Shown: positions 45,983-55,353, numbered from the stretch's first letter. The stretch is DNA of 64,000 bases from Pseudomonadota bacterium (GCA_018241665.1 JAFEDK010000007.1:186001-250000), one strand, 5' to 3'. The notes: generated from the letters alone by a model not told the origin. Made by a program: numbers and translations.

Positions 45983-46000
45983 AGAGCGGGGCGCCAGCCT

Positions 46001-46918
46001 TCAGAAGGGCCGGTCGCCGATGATGGCGGCGCGCTCCATCTTGCGATGGCAGGGCGCGTAATCCATGACCGCGTAGTGCTGGGTCGAACGGTTGTCCCAG
46101 ATCGCCACGCTGTTGGGCTTCCAGCGCCAGCGCACCTGATATTCCGGGATGTAGGCCTGGCTGATCAGGTACTGCAGCAGGTCGCCACCGGCCTGGTTGT
46201 AGTCCTGGCCGTAGCGCACACGGGTCTTGTTGTGGAAATTGACGAAGTGGGTGGTGAAGGCATTGACGAACAACACCTTCTCGCCGGTTTCCGGGTGCGT
46301 GCGCACCACCGGGTGCTCGGCATCGGGGTAGGCAGCCTTCATGGCCAGGCGCTTTTCCAGCGGCATGGCAGCCGCGAAGGACGCGTTGAAGCTGTGGCTG
46401 GCGCGCAGTTCGGCAATCTGCGCCTTGATGTCGTCCGGCAGCTTCTCGTAGGCGAGGACCATGTTGGCCCACATGGTGTCGCCACCGAAGGGCGGGCACT
46501 CGACGCAGCGCAGCACGCAGCCCATGGCCGGCGTCTCGCGCCAGGTGCCGTCGCAGTGCCAGGCGTTCTCGTAGCGGTCCATCGGGTGGTCCGGGGTCTT
46601 GTAGATCTGCACCAGGCCCGGCGCGTCCGGATGGCTGGGGGCCATTGGATGATCTTCCAGTTGACCGAAGCGCGATGCGAAGGCGACGTGTTCCTGGCGC
46701 GTGATGTCCTGGTCGCGCAGGAACAAGACCTTGTACTCGAGCAGCAGGGCGTGGATCTCGTCCGCCAGCGCCTTGTCCCGCGCGGCGTCGCCCAGGTTCA
46801 CGTTGAGCAGTTCGGCGCCGATGCTGGCGGTGAGCGGTTCGAACTTCACCGAGGTATTCAGGACACCGGCCCGCACGATGGCGGGGGCGCCGGGCTTGCC
46901 CTGTACGGCATGATTCAT
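46001..46918 (-). CDS. TauD/TfdA-family Fe(II)/2-oxoglutarate dioxygenase
   Basis: A 305-residue member of the taurine/2,4-D/alkylsulfate dioxygenase family. The iron triad appears as HxD in NAWHCDGTWRE (~119-121) and the distal His in NRSTQHYAVMDY (~275). The 2-oxoglutarate-binding Arg lies near CHRKMERAAI. Typical length. Family members hydroxylate next to a heteroatom, releasing sulfite, sulfate or an alcohol; the actual substrate here is unknown. ATG at 46918 behind AAAGGAGA. Next in the leftward operon is BKACE. Confidence 0.92.
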   Translation of the reverse strand: MNHAVQGKPGAPAIVRAGVLNTSVKFEPLTASIGAELLNVNLGDAARDKALADEIHALLLEYKVLFLRDQDITRQEHVAFASRFGQLEDHPMAPSHPDAPGLVQIYKTPDHPMDRYENAWHCDGTWRETPAMGCVLRCVECPPFGGDTMWANMVLAYEKLPDDIKAQIAELRASHSFNASFAAAMPLEKRLAMKAAYPDAEHPVVRTHPETGEKVLFVNAFTTHFVNFHNKTRVRYGQDYNQAGGDLLQYLISQAYIPEYQVRWRWKPNSVAIWDNRSTQHYAVMDYAPCHRKMERAAIIGDRPF

Positions 46919-46966
46919 GGTGCTGTCTCCTTTTTATGGCTTGTCGTGGTGAATGCGTTGGTGGCG

Positions 46967-47947
46967 TCAGACGACGAAGATCGACGAGCCGGTGGTCTTG
47001 CGTGCTTCCAGATCCCGGTGGGCCTGGACGGCATCCTCGAGGGCGTAGCGCTGGTTGATCTCGATGCGGATGCGGCCGGCGGCCACGTGGCCGAAGATCT
47101 CGCCGGCCAGCTCCGCCTTCTCCTGCGGATCGGCGATGTAATCGGCGAGGGCCGGGCGGGTGAGGTAGAGCGAACCCTTCATGGCCAGCAACTGCGGGTC
47201 GAACGGGGGAATCGTGCCGGAGGCGGTGCCGACGCAGACCATCAGGCCGCGCCGCTTGAGGGAGTCCAGCGAGGCCATGAAGGTGCTCTTGCCGACGCTG
47301 TCGAACACCACGTTCACGCCGACGCCGTCGGTCAGCTCGCGCACCCGTTTTGCCACGTCCTCGTGGCTGTAGTTGATGACGTCGGTGCAGCCATGGGCGC
47401 GGGCGACCTCGGCCTTCTCTTCGGTGGATACGGTGCCGATGACGCGCAGACCGAGCAGTCGGGCCCACTGGGAGACGATCAGGCCCACGCCGCCGGCGGC
47501 CGCGTGGAGCAGGATGCTGTCGCCCTCCCTGAAGGGGTGGATGCGCAGCATCAGGTAGGCCGAGGTCAGGCCGCGCATGGTCATCGCTGCGGCGGTCTGG
47601 CAGGAGATGCCGTCCGGCAGCCTGATCAACGGCGCGGCGGCGATCAGCCGGCGGGTGCTGTAGGCGCCCAGGGTGTTCAAAAAACCGGTGTAGGTGACGC
47701 GGTCGCCAACGGCCACGTTGCTCACACCGGCACCGATGGCCTCCACCACACCGGCCGCCTCGACGCCCATGCCGGCCGGCAGTGGAATCGGATAGGTGCC
47801 GTTACGGAAATAGGTGTCGGCGAAGTTCAGGCCGACCGCCTCGTGGCGCAGGCGGACTTCGCCCGGCCCGGGCTCGCCGACGTGGACTTCTTCCCAGCGC
47901 ATTACTTCCGGGCTGCCGGTTTCGTGGAAGCGGATTGCATGGTCCAA
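46967..47947 (-). CDS. NADPH:quinone oxidoreductase-family MDR enzyme
   Basis: A 326-residue zinc-less medium-chain dehydrogenase/reductase. GVEAAGVVEAIGAGVSNVAV and the nucleotide-binding AAAGGVGLIVSQWARLLG are characteristic, and length and ends fit QOR. It may reduce an enone or quinone intermediate of the pathway, or serve in stress defence, but nothing here fixes the substrate. It lies 24 bases after the USP-hemerythrin gene and 48 bases before the dioxygenase. Confidence 0.9.
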   Translation of the reverse strand: MDHAIRFHETGSPEVMRWEEVHVGEPGPGEVRLRHEAVGLNFADTYFRNGTYPIPLPAGMGVEAAGVVEAIGAGVSNVAVGDRVTYTGFLNTLGAYSTRRLIAAAPLIRLPDGISCQTAAAMTMRGLTSAYLMLRIHPFREGDSILLHAAAGGVGLIVSQWARLLGLRVIGTVSTEEKAEVARAHGCTDVINYSHEDVAKRVRELTDGVGVNVVFDSVGKSTFMASLDSLKRRGLMVCVGTASGTIPPFDPQLLAMKGSLYLTRPALADYIADPQEKAELAGEIFGHVAAGRIRIEINQRYALEDAVQAHRDLEARKTTGSSIFVV

Positions 47948-47971
47948 GGTGTTCTCCTTCGTCTGTCTTGT

Positions 47972-49009
47972 TCAGTGTTCCGGGGTTTCTTCGGCTGGGG
48001 AATGCGCCAGATTCACGATGCGCGAGAAAAGCCGCTTGTATTCCGCATCGGTGTCGCCGCCAAAGCGTGGGTCGTCGTTGCCTGAGAAGGCGGCGTTGAT
48101 CTCCACCCAATCCTCGTCCTTCAGGAAGCGCTGGGCCGCGGGCAGGATCACGCCTTCCTCACGGCCCATGTGCTCCCACATGAAGCGGGCGTAGTTGGCG
48201 ACGGCCTGCTCGACCTCATCGAGGGGGGCCGTGCCGTGGGCGTATTCCTCCACCAGATGGGCCAGCGCGTTGAAGAGCTGGTGGTCGCGCAGGTGCTGCC
48301 GCTCGAGCTCATCCAGCTCCGCGTTGGCCGAGACGGTACGTTCCCGCAGCTTGCGGAACAGGTAGTCCTGCTCCTTCGGATGATGCAGGCCCTGCGGAAA
48401 GTCGCGGATGTAGCGGACGATGGCCTGCATGACGCCAAGGTCGGGCTGCGTCCCATCCACACGTGCGCGCTTCAGCAGATGCAGCCAGGCATGCAGCACG
48501 GCGGCCATCGAGCGGTGCTCGTCGCGGATGATGCCGATGGCCTGGACGGCACGGGATGGTTCGGCGGTGGCCGACACGAGTACCGGGATTTCCGAGTGAG
48601 TGACGACCTTCAAGGTCTGGGAGCCGAGCATCATGCCCAGCTGGCTGCGCCGGCCGTGGGAAGCCATGAAGACCAGGTCGCAGTGGGTGCTGCGCGCCGC
48701 GGCGAGGATTGCCCGGTAGGGCGTATCGTCGATGATGCTGAGGGATGAGCAGGGCACGCCGCAGGCGCGGGCTGCCGATTCGGCCTTGGTCAGCAGTTCG
48801 CGGGCCCGGCCTTCGTAGGCGTAGCTGTAATCGGCCGGCGAGGTGAGGCGCAGCACCTCGGCGTCGCCACTGATCGCGGCACTGTAGTCGGCCTGCGCAT
48901 GGAAAAAGGTGATCCGGGCCCCCAGCGTACGTGCGAACTCCACCGCCCGGCCGACGGTTTCGATGGAGAGATCCGTGTCATCGAGGGGAACGAGCAGGTG
49001 ACGGTACAT
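47972..49009 (-). CDS. Universal stress protein-hemerythrin fusion
   Basis: A 345-residue fusion. Residues ~1-145 form a UspA domain (MYRHLLVPLDDTDLSIETVG, ending in FMASHGRRSQLGMMLGSQT and VTHSEIPVLV). Residues ~160-330 form a hemerythrin domain with spaced iron ligands (RDEHRSMAAVLHAWL, HHPKEQDYLF, RDHQLF, EHMGREEGVILPA). ATG 49009 is chosen over an open frame to 49087 because it starts exactly at the canonical USP N terminus. First gene of the leftward operon, divergent from the LuxR regulator. Hemerythrins bind O2 or NO or act in iron or redox stress; a sensor or protective role is inferred. Confidence 0.88.
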   Translation of the reverse strand: MYRHLLVPLDDTDLSIETVGRAVEFARTLGARITFFHAQADYSAAISGDAEVLRLTSPADYSYAYEGRARELLTKAESAARACGVPCSSLSIIDDTPYRAILAAARSTHCDLVFMASHGRRSQLGMMLGSQTLKVVTHSEIPVLVSATAEPSRAVQAIGIIRDEHRSMAAVLHAWLHLLKRARVDGTQPDLGVMQAIVRYIRDFPQGLHHPKEQDYLFRKLRERTVSANAELDELERQHLRDHQLFNALAHLVEEYAHGTAPLDEVEQAVANYARFMWEHMGREEGVILPAAQRFLKDEDWVEINAAFSGNDDPRFGGDTDAEYKRLFSRIVNLAHSPAEETPEH

Positions 49010-49308
49010 GGCTACGACTCCTAGGTCAGGGTGCCGGAGAGGTCCGCCCGTGGGCGGGAAGCTCTGCGGCGATTGCATGGGACTCATCCTAGGCGCTTGC
49101 CTGTGTCGTCACCCCCCTCGCAAAGGAGGGGGGAGGGGGGTGGCAGCGGACTTTGCGGATATATTTGACGCCACATATTCGATGCCACATTCCGGGGCAT
49201 GTCCCTCCTCCCGCGGAGGGGGCCCCATAAGAAGATGTCGCTTCAGCGGCACAAGACCTTTGCTGCCACGGCCGACGCACGTCGTCCGCCATTGACCGGG
49301 CTTGCTCC
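49010..49308. other. Divergent promoter region with GC-hairpins
   Basis: A 299-base control region between the USP-hemerythrin and LuxR genes. It holds an 8-base stem hairpin CCCCCCTC (49112-49119) / GAGGGGGG (49126-49133), with a further run of Gs to 49140 that could also form a G4. A second hairpin is CCCTCC (49203-49208) / GGAGGG (49215-49220). GCCACAT is repeated at 49170-49176 and 49184-49190, a 14-base spacing. Promoters for both arms must lie here; none could be fixed confidently. Confidence 0.5.
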
Positions 49309-52008
49309 ATGACCGCTGCCGTTGCCGAATCCGGCGTCGCCTATTCCGAACTCGTGCTGCGCACGACTCCGCCACGCACACCGCGCAACCTGCTGGTCCG
49401 CTCGCGCCTGAGCCTGGACGACGAGCGCTTCCGCGAGCGCCCGGTGATCGTCGTGCAGGCCCCGCCCGGTTTCGGCAAGACTTCCCTGCTGGCCCAATGG
49501 CGGCACGAATGCCTGGCCCGCGGCGCGGCGGTGGCGTGGATTTCGGTGGACGGGCGGGACGATCCGCTGCGCTTCCTGCAAAGCCTGGTGCTTGCGGTGC
49601 GGGTTGGATGTGCGCGGCCGCAGTTCGGCCGCGTGCTGATGGAGGGAGGGCAGGCCTCTCTTGGCGAACTGGACGGCATCACCGCCTGGCTGGCCGAAGT
49701 CGCCCAGTCGTCCCTCGATCTGGTGCTGATCATCGACGAGGCGGAACGCCTGTCGCCGGCGCGGCGCAACGGGTTGAGCTATCTGCTGCACAACGCGCCG
49801 GCCAATCTACGGGTGGTGATCGCGGCGCGGGGCGGCTTCGACACCGAGGTGGAGGACCTGAGCAGCTACGGGCATTGCGAACTGATTGGCGTCGAAATGC
49901 TGCGTTTTCGCCTGGAGGAAACCCTGTCGCTGGTCGGGAACCGCTTCGGCGCCAAGGTGGATGCCGACACCTGCGCGCGCCTGCACGAGGTGACCGAAGG
50001 CTGGCCCCTCGGATTGCAGTTGGCTCTGGCTGCGATGGAGCGGAGTATGGATCCGCGCTCGGCGATCGAGGCGCTGGCGTCTGGCAGCGGCGACCAGCGT
50101 CACCGCCTGGTGGATGCCTTGATGGCTCACCTGGCTGCCGATGATCTGGACTTCCTGACCCGCATCGCGGCAGTCGACCTCCTGCATCCCGACCTGTGCC
50201 GGGCGCTGGTGGGGGACGACGCGGAAGAGCGCCTGCAGCGCCTCAGCCGGGACACGCCGATCTTCGTGGTGGGCGACAACAGCGCCTGGTCGCGTCTGCA
50301 CACCCTGGCGCGTGACGGCCTACGGGCCCGGCTTAGCGAATTGCCAGTCGACCAGCAGGCCGTTCTCCACGAGCGGGCCATGGGTTGGCTGGCCGGCCAC
50401 GGCATGATCGAAGAGGCTGCCCGTCACGCGCTGGCGGCCGGGCAGCGTGAAAAAGCCTACGACCTGGCCGAGCAATGCCTCTACGACGCGGTAGTGCAGG
50501 GGCACCTCGGGACGGTGTTCGAGTGGCTGGAACTGGTGCCGGACGCGGAGCGCGACAAGCGGCCGCGTCTGCGCCTCGCCGCGGCCTGGGTGCTGGCGGT
50601 CAGCGAACGCCACGCGGAGGCGGAGGTGCTGGTCGAGCGCATCCTGTCCCAGCCCGATGTGGATGCGGCCCTGCGCTATGAATGCGCGCTGATCCTGAGC
50701 GGTGCTGCCTATTACGCCGATGACCCGGACCAGTGCGCCGCTTTGTTTGCCCCCTGGCGGGACACGCCGCCAGTCCGCGAGCCACGCCTGCTGCAGATGC
50801 ATGCCAACCGCCAGTCGGTGCTGGCCATCGTGCACGGCGATCCAGTGGCCGCGCGCCGCTACCAGCAGGCGGCACCGCGTGGCGAGCACGGCAAGGCCCA
50901 TGGCTACGCGGTGCGCTGGGGCGAATTCGCCACCGGCCTGAGTTATTTCTGGGAAGGGCAGATGCGGCTCGCCGAAGAAGCCTTGCGACCGACGCTGGCG
51001 CGCCTGGACGCCGATCTCGGCCGCCGCCATCCGCTGGCCTGCATGGTCGCTTCGCTGCTGGCGTCGGCTGTCTATGAACATGATCGCCTCGACGAAGCGT
51101 CGGCTTTGCTCGCCAACCGGCTCGACGTGCTCGAACGGGGCGGCACGCCGGAGACGGCGCTGTTCGGTTATCGCACCGCCGCCCGCCTCGCCGCCGCGCA
51201 AGGCATCGAGCACCGGGCGCTGGATCTCCTCGAAGCCTTGTACTCGGTAGGCATGGCCCGCCACCTGCCGCGCCTGTGCGTAGCAGCGCTGGCGGAGCAG
51301 ACCCGCATGCATGCCGGTCGCTTCCGCTCGGAAACCTGTCGCGCGCTGGTCGAGCGGGTCGATCACATCCTCGAAGGGGAGGGGCTGCCCACCGGCGAGC
51401 TGTGGTGGCGGGCGGTCCGCCTGCCGCAGCTCCTGACCCACGCCCACGCTGCGATTGCCGAGCAGAACTGGCCGGCGGCGCTGGACGCGCTGACCCGCGC
51501 GATGCCGCTGGCCGAGGCCCTCAAGCAGGGCCGGGTTCGGATCGAGATCATGGCCTTGCGGGCCTTCGCCCTCGACCGCAACGGCGGCGACGGCCGCCCG
51601 GTACTGCACGAAGCCCTCAGCCTCGCGCAAACCTATGGCCTGATGCGGACCTTCGCCGATGCTCACCCGGCCATGGCGGACTGGGCCCGGCGCATCGCCG
51701 AGGAGGACGACGACGGCTCGGAGATCGGCCGCCCCGTCCCGATCGCCCGCACAGTGAGGCCGGCCCCCGATCTCAAGACTGGCGGCCCGCGGGCGGTGCC
51801 GAGCATGGTGCTGACGCCGAAGGAGCGGGAGATCCTCGAGCTGCTGGCGCGCAATCTCTCCAACAAGGAGATCGCCCAGTCCCTGGCGGTCGGCGAAGCG
51901 ACCATCAAGTGGCACCTCAAGAACCTCTTTGGCAAGCTCGGTGCCGGCACCCGCCGTCACGTCGTGCGCCGCGCCCAGGTGCTGGGCCTCCTCGAAGGCG
52001 TGGAGTAA
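49309..52008 (+). CDS. MalT-like LuxR regulator (LAL family)
   Basis: An 899-residue ATP-binding regulator. N-terminal STAND-like NTPase with Walker A VQAPPGFGKTSLL (~53-65) and VLIIDEAERLS (~145), a long TPR-like/MalT repeat region (~340-780), and a C-terminal LuxR HTH (LTPKEREILELLARNLSNKE, then SLAVGEATIKWHLKNLFGKL). Such regulators are activated by a small ligand, which lets them oligomerise. It starts the rightward arm just before the DUF1302 gene, so control of the divergon is likely; the ligand is unknown. A GC-rich hairpin follows (52043-52060). Confidence 0.9.
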   Translation: MTAAVAESGVAYSELVLRTTPPRTPRNLLVRSRLSLDDERFRERPVIVVQAPPGFGKTSLLAQWRHECLARGAAVAWISVDGRDDPLRFLQSLVLAVRVGCARPQFGRVLMEGGQASLGELDGITAWLAEVAQSSLDLVLIIDEAERLSPARRNGLSYLLHNAPANLRVVIAARGGFDTEVEDLSSYGHCELIGVEMLRFRLEETLSLVGNRFGAKVDADTCARLHEVTEGWPLGLQLALAAMERSMDPRSAIEALASGSGDQRHRLVDALMAHLAADDLDFLTRIAAVDLLHPDLCRALVGDDAEERLQRLSRDTPIFVVGDNSAWSRLHTLARDGLRARLSELPVDQQAVLHERAMGWLAGHGMIEEAARHALAAGQREKAYDLAEQCLYDAVVQGHLGTVFEWLELVPDAERDKRPRLRLAAAWVLAVSERHAEAEVLVERILSQPDVDAALRYECALILSGAAYYADDPDQCAALFAPWRDTPPVREPRLLQMHANRQSVLAIVHGDPVAARRYQQAAPRGEHGKAHGYAVRWGEFATGLSYFWEGQMRLAEEALRPTLARLDADLGRRHPLACMVASLLASAVYEHDRLDEASALLANRLDVLERGGTPETALFGYRTAARLAAAQGIEHRALDLLEALYSVGMARHLPRLCVAALAEQTRMHAGRFRSETCRALVERVDHILEGEGLPTGELWWRAVRLPQLLTHAHAAIAEQNWPAALDALTRAMPLAEALKQGRVRIEIMALRAFALDRNGGDGRPVLHEALSLAQTYGLMRTFADAHPAMADWARRIAEEDDDGSEIGRPVPIARTVRPAPDLKTGGPRAVPSMVLTPKEREILELLARNLSNKEIAQSLAVGEATIKWHLKNLFGKLGAGTRRHVVRRAQVLGLLEGVE

Positions 52009-52042
52009 GCCCCTCCGTCCCGCCCCCTCCGTACCCCCCCAA

Positions 52043-52060
52043 CCCCCAACTTTGTGGGGG
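52043..52060 (+). terminator. Hairpin between the LuxR and DUF1302 genes
   Basis: CCCCCA (52043-52048) pairs with TGGGGG (52055-52060), six-base loop, followed by more Gs and a weak CTTT. C-runs at 52023-52047 give a G-rich minus strand. It may separate the regulator transcript from the DUF1302 operon. Confidence 0.4.
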
Positions 52061-52170
52061 GGGTGCGCTTTCTCCAGCTCTGGAAAATGAGCCTCACTGC
52101 AGCGGATCGACCCGCTGCCAGAAAAGAGGCGCTGCTGGATCAGCAGCATCCACAGGAGGAGGGGCGAGAC

Positions 52171-53916
52171 ATGCAAAACACAACAGCCAACCGAGAGAAA
52201 GCCCTGTGCGCCTGCCCGGCGGCCGTGGCAGCGGCCTTGGCGCTGATGGCCTGCGGCGTGGCCGAGGCGGTGGAAATCGACACGGGCAATCCGGATGTGC
52301 AACTGCGCTGGGACAACACCGTCCGCTACAACCTGGCCCAGCGCGTCGCCGGCCGGGACAGCAAGATCGGCAACTACTACGCCGCCGACGAGGGCACTTA
52401 CAGCTTCGACAAGGGTGACCTGGTCACCAAGCGGCTCGACCTGTTGTCTGAGCTGGACATGGTCTGGAAGCGCGACACGGGCTTCCGCATCAGCGCCGCG
52501 GCGTGGTACGACCCGGCCTACGGCTCGACGGATCACTCCAACCCGGGCAACCCGGCGCTCGCCGCCACCCCCAGCTACATCAACAACCGCTACAGCAGCT
52601 ATGTGAAGCGCTACTACCGTGGCCCGTCCGGCGAGCTGCTGGATGCCTTCGTATTCGGCGCCTTCGACGCCGGCAATGTGCCGGTCAAGCTGAAGGCCGG
52701 CCGCCATACGGTGTTCTGGGGCGAGTTGATGTTTCTCAACGGCGCGCTGCACAGCGTGTCCTACGCCCAGATGCCGCTGGACCTGCAGAAGGGTTTCGCG
52801 ACACCCGGCGTGGAGGCCAAGGAGCTGTTCCGCCCGCTCAACCAGATTTCCGGCCAGGCGCAGCTGACCGACACCCTCTCGGTGGCAGGGCAGTACTTCC
52901 TGCAATGGGAGGCCTATCGCTATCCGGAAGGTGGCACCTACCTTGGCCCGGTGGACTTCGCCTTCAACGGCCCGGACCGGGTCGTCGCCGGGCAGATTCC
53001 CAACAGCGCAGCCTACGGCCCTTACGCCGGTGCGCTGCTGGGCTACACCCGTGGCCATGAAGTCGTACCCCGCAACAATGGGGAATTCGGCCTGTCGGCC
53101 CGCTGGTCGCCGGAGATACTGGACGGCACGCTGGGCTTCTACTACCGCCGCTACGCCGACAAGCTGCCCCAGGCCCTGGTCACCCAACGCAACCTGATCG
53201 CCGGCAAACCGCTGCTCAATGGCAGCACCTACAACCTGGTGTACGCCGGCGGCATCGACCTGTTCGGTGTGAGCTTCGCCAAGAACATCGGCGGCCTGAG
53301 CCTCGGCAGTGAAGTCTCCTATCGCCGCAACACTCCGCTGGTCGCCCAACTGCTCGGCGTGTCGCCCACCGGTTTGCCCGATCGCGGCGAGACCAGCGGC
53401 CCGCGCGGCGACACCTGGCACGGCCTGGTGAATCTGATGGGCGTGCTGCCCAAGACCAGCCTCTTCGACACCGCCAACTGGGCAACCGAGCTGACCTGGA
53501 GCCGCTGGCGCAAGGTGCGCAGCGGGGAAAGCCTGTTCAACGCGGAAGGCTTCGCGCCGTGCGTCGGCAAGGACAAGTGGGACGGCTGCGTCACCAAGGA
53601 CTATGTCGGCGCTGCGGTCTCCTTCACCCCGACCTGGTACCAGGTGCTGCCGGGCATCGACCTGTCTGCGCCGGTCTCCTACTCGGTGGGCTTGCATGGC
53701 AACGCCGCAACGATGTTCGGCGGCAACGAGGGCAACGGCAACTACAGCATCGGCCTGGGAGCCGACATCCAGCAGAAGTACCGCGTAGACCTGAAATACA
53801 TCGCTTATTTCGGGCAGTACAAGGACAACGGTACCGCAGTCACGGCCATCAACGGCTTCACCACGCTGTTGCAGGACCGCAACTTCGTCAGCCTGACGTT
53901 CAAGACCACATTCTAA
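52171..53916 (+). CDS. DUF1302 outer-membrane barrel-like protein
   Basis: A 581-residue protein of DUF1302. The N terminus is signal-like (AAALALMACGVAEAVEI), and many tyrosine-rich beta segments follow, suggesting an outer-membrane barrel. Examples are LGFYYRRYADKLPQ, VDLKYIAYFGQYKDNG and a C-terminal FVSLTFKTTF with terminal Phe. Start at ATG 52171 with GGAGGAGGGG upstream. DUF1329 follows after 13 bases. I recall these two families together near hydrophobic-compound degradation genes, but I have not checked it here. Confidence 0.85.
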   Translation: MQNTTANREKALCACPAAVAAALALMACGVAEAVEIDTGNPDVQLRWDNTVRYNLAQRVAGRDSKIGNYYAADEGTYSFDKGDLVTKRLDLLSELDMVWKRDTGFRISAAAWYDPAYGSTDHSNPGNPALAATPSYINNRYSSYVKRYYRGPSGELLDAFVFGAFDAGNVPVKLKAGRHTVFWGELMFLNGALHSVSYAQMPLDLQKGFATPGVEAKELFRPLNQISGQAQLTDTLSVAGQYFLQWEAYRYPEGGTYLGPVDFAFNGPDRVVAGQIPNSAAYGPYAGALLGYTRGHEVVPRNNGEFGLSARWSPEILDGTLGFYYRRYADKLPQALVTQRNLIAGKPLLNGSTYNLVYAGGIDLFGVSFAKNIGGLSLGSEVSYRRNTPLVAQLLGVSPTGLPDRGETSGPRGDTWHGLVNLMGVLPKTSLFDTANWATELTWSRWRKVRSGESLFNAEGFAPCVGKDKWDGCVTKDYVGAAVSFTPTWYQVLPGIDLSAPVSYSVGLHGNAATMFGGNEGNGNYSIGLGADIQQKYRVDLKYIAYFGQYKDNGTAVTAINGFTTLLQDRNFVSLTFKTTF

Positions 53917-53929
53917 GAGGAGACACACC

Positions 53930-55273
53930 ATGAAAATCCACACCACCCTGACCGTGGCCGTGCTTGGTGCCCTGGTGGCCGGCGCCACCCATGCCGGCGT
54001 GAGCGCAGAAGAAGCGAAAAAGCTTGGCACCACGCTGACCGCCGTCGGCGCCGAAAAGGCCGGCAGTGGCGCCATCCCGGACTACACCGGCGGTCTGGCC
54101 GGTGCCCAGCCGGGCTACAAGGCTGGCAGCGGCCTGCGTCCCGATCCCTTCGCCAATGAAAAGCCCCTCTACTCGGTGGACGCCTCCAGCATGGCCAAGT
54201 ACGCGGCCAATCTGACCGAAGGCACCAAGGCGCTGATGAAGAAGTACCCGAGCTACCGCATCGACGTGTACAAATCCCATCGGACTGCCGCCTTCCCGAA
54301 GTTCGTCACCGACAACACCGCTGCCTGTGCGCTGAGCGCCAAGACGAGCGCCGGCGGCCGCTCGATGGAAGGCTGCCACGCCGGCTTCCCGTTCCCGATT
54401 CCGAAGAATGGCTTCGAGGCGATGTGGAACCACCTGGTGCGCTTCAACGGCGTCGCCTACGAAGTCAAGTATCGCAATGTGAGCGTCGATGCCGCCGGTC
54501 GCCCGGCCCTGTCCACCGAGGGCTCAATCCTGCAGGAGTACCCGTACTGGGACGAGAGCAAGGCGAACTCCGATGTGTATTACAAGCAGCGCATCTCCTA
54601 CACCGGCCCGGCCCGGCGCGCGGGGGAGGGCATGCTGATCATCGACCCCCTCGACTACACCGACAAGGGACGCCGCGCCTGGCTGTACCTGCCCGGCCAG
54701 CGTCGCGTGAAAGTGGCGCCGGACCTTGCCCACGACACGCCGAACCCCGGCACCTCGGGCGCCACGACCTTCGACGACACCTTCGTGTTCAACGGTTCGA
54801 TGGAGCGTTACGACTTCAAGCTCGTCGGCAAGAAGGAGATGCTGGTCCCGTACAACGCCTACAAGATGGCCTACCACTCCACCCAGGCGGACCTGCTCAA
54901 GCCGAACCACCTGAACCCGGACCTGGTGCGCTGGGAAATGCACCGCGTGTGGGTCGTCGAAGCGAGCCTGCGGGACGGCAAGCGCCACGTGTATAGCAAG
55001 CGGACCTTCTACCTCGACGAGGACAGCTGGGTGGCCGTCGCCTCCGACGAGTACGACGCCCGCGGCCAGCTGTATCGCGCCGGCTTCGCCTACATCGCCC
55101 CGAGCTACGAAGTGCCGGCTCCGTTCGCCGACCTCAACGGCAACTACGACCTGATCGCCGGGAGCTACTCCCTGACCGGCTATTCGGCCGAGAACGGCGG
55201 CGTGCGCTACATCAAGCCACAGAGCGAGCGCGAGTGGTCGCCCGACGTGCTGGCCGGCGCCGGCGTGCGCTAA
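53930..55273 (+). CDS. DUF1329 periplasmic/outer-membrane-associated protein
   Basis: A 447-residue secreted protein of DUF1329. Signal peptide MKIHTTLTVAVLGALVAGAT, cleavage near HAGVS; no lipobox Cys at that site. Cys pairs at TAACALS and EGCHAGF may form a disulfide. The later part (LDYTDKGRRAWLYLPGQRRV, and WVVEASLRDGKRHVYSKRTF) resembles a LolB/LolA-like lipid-binding fold as proposed for this family; that is recollection plus inference. Start behind AGAGGAGA. A strong hairpin (55284-55316) lies between it and the YCF48 gene. Confidence 0.88.
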   Translation: MKIHTTLTVAVLGALVAGATHAGVSAEEAKKLGTTLTAVGAEKAGSGAIPDYTGGLAGAQPGYKAGSGLRPDPFANEKPLYSVDASSMAKYAANLTEGTKALMKKYPSYRIDVYKSHRTAAFPKFVTDNTAACALSAKTSAGGRSMEGCHAGFPFPIPKNGFEAMWNHLVRFNGVAYEVKYRNVSVDAAGRPALSTEGSILQEYPYWDESKANSDVYYKQRISYTGPARRAGEGMLIIDPLDYTDKGRRAWLYLPGQRRVKVAPDLAHDTPNPGTSGATTFDDTFVFNGSMERYDFKLVGKKEMLVPYNAYKMAYHSTQADLLKPNHLNPDLVRWEMHRVWVVEASLRDGKRHVYSKRTFYLDEDSWVAVASDEYDARGQLYRAGFAYIAPSYEVPAPFADLNGNYDLIAGSYSLTGYSAENGGVRYIKPQSEREWSPDVLAGAGVR

Positions 55274-55283
55274 GCCCCCGCAA

Positions 55284-55316
55284 GGGACGGGATACGCCGC
55301 CCGGCGTCCCCGTCCC
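55284..55316 (+). terminator. Intra-operon hairpin after DUF1329
   Basis: Outer stem GGGACGGG (55284-55291) / CCCGTCCC (55309-55316) and inner stem ACGCC (55294-55298) / GGCGT (55303-55307), with a four-base loop. No U-tract. This could protect the 3' end of the DUF1302-DUF1329 message or attenuate YCF48-RND expression. Confidence 0.5.
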
Positions 55317-55353
55317 GCCTCAACGCCCGGATCAAGTCTCGTTAGGACGCGCC

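Noticed and set aside
49170-49190. GCCACAT direct repeat as a CRISPR or iteron
   Set aside because: Only two short copies; no regular array or spacer structure.
50320-54075. Very long leftward open frame (over 1200 codons) antisense to the LuxR and DUF1302 genes
   Set aside because: Mirrors codon bias of the real rightward genes, has no recognisable domain and spans two clear genes.
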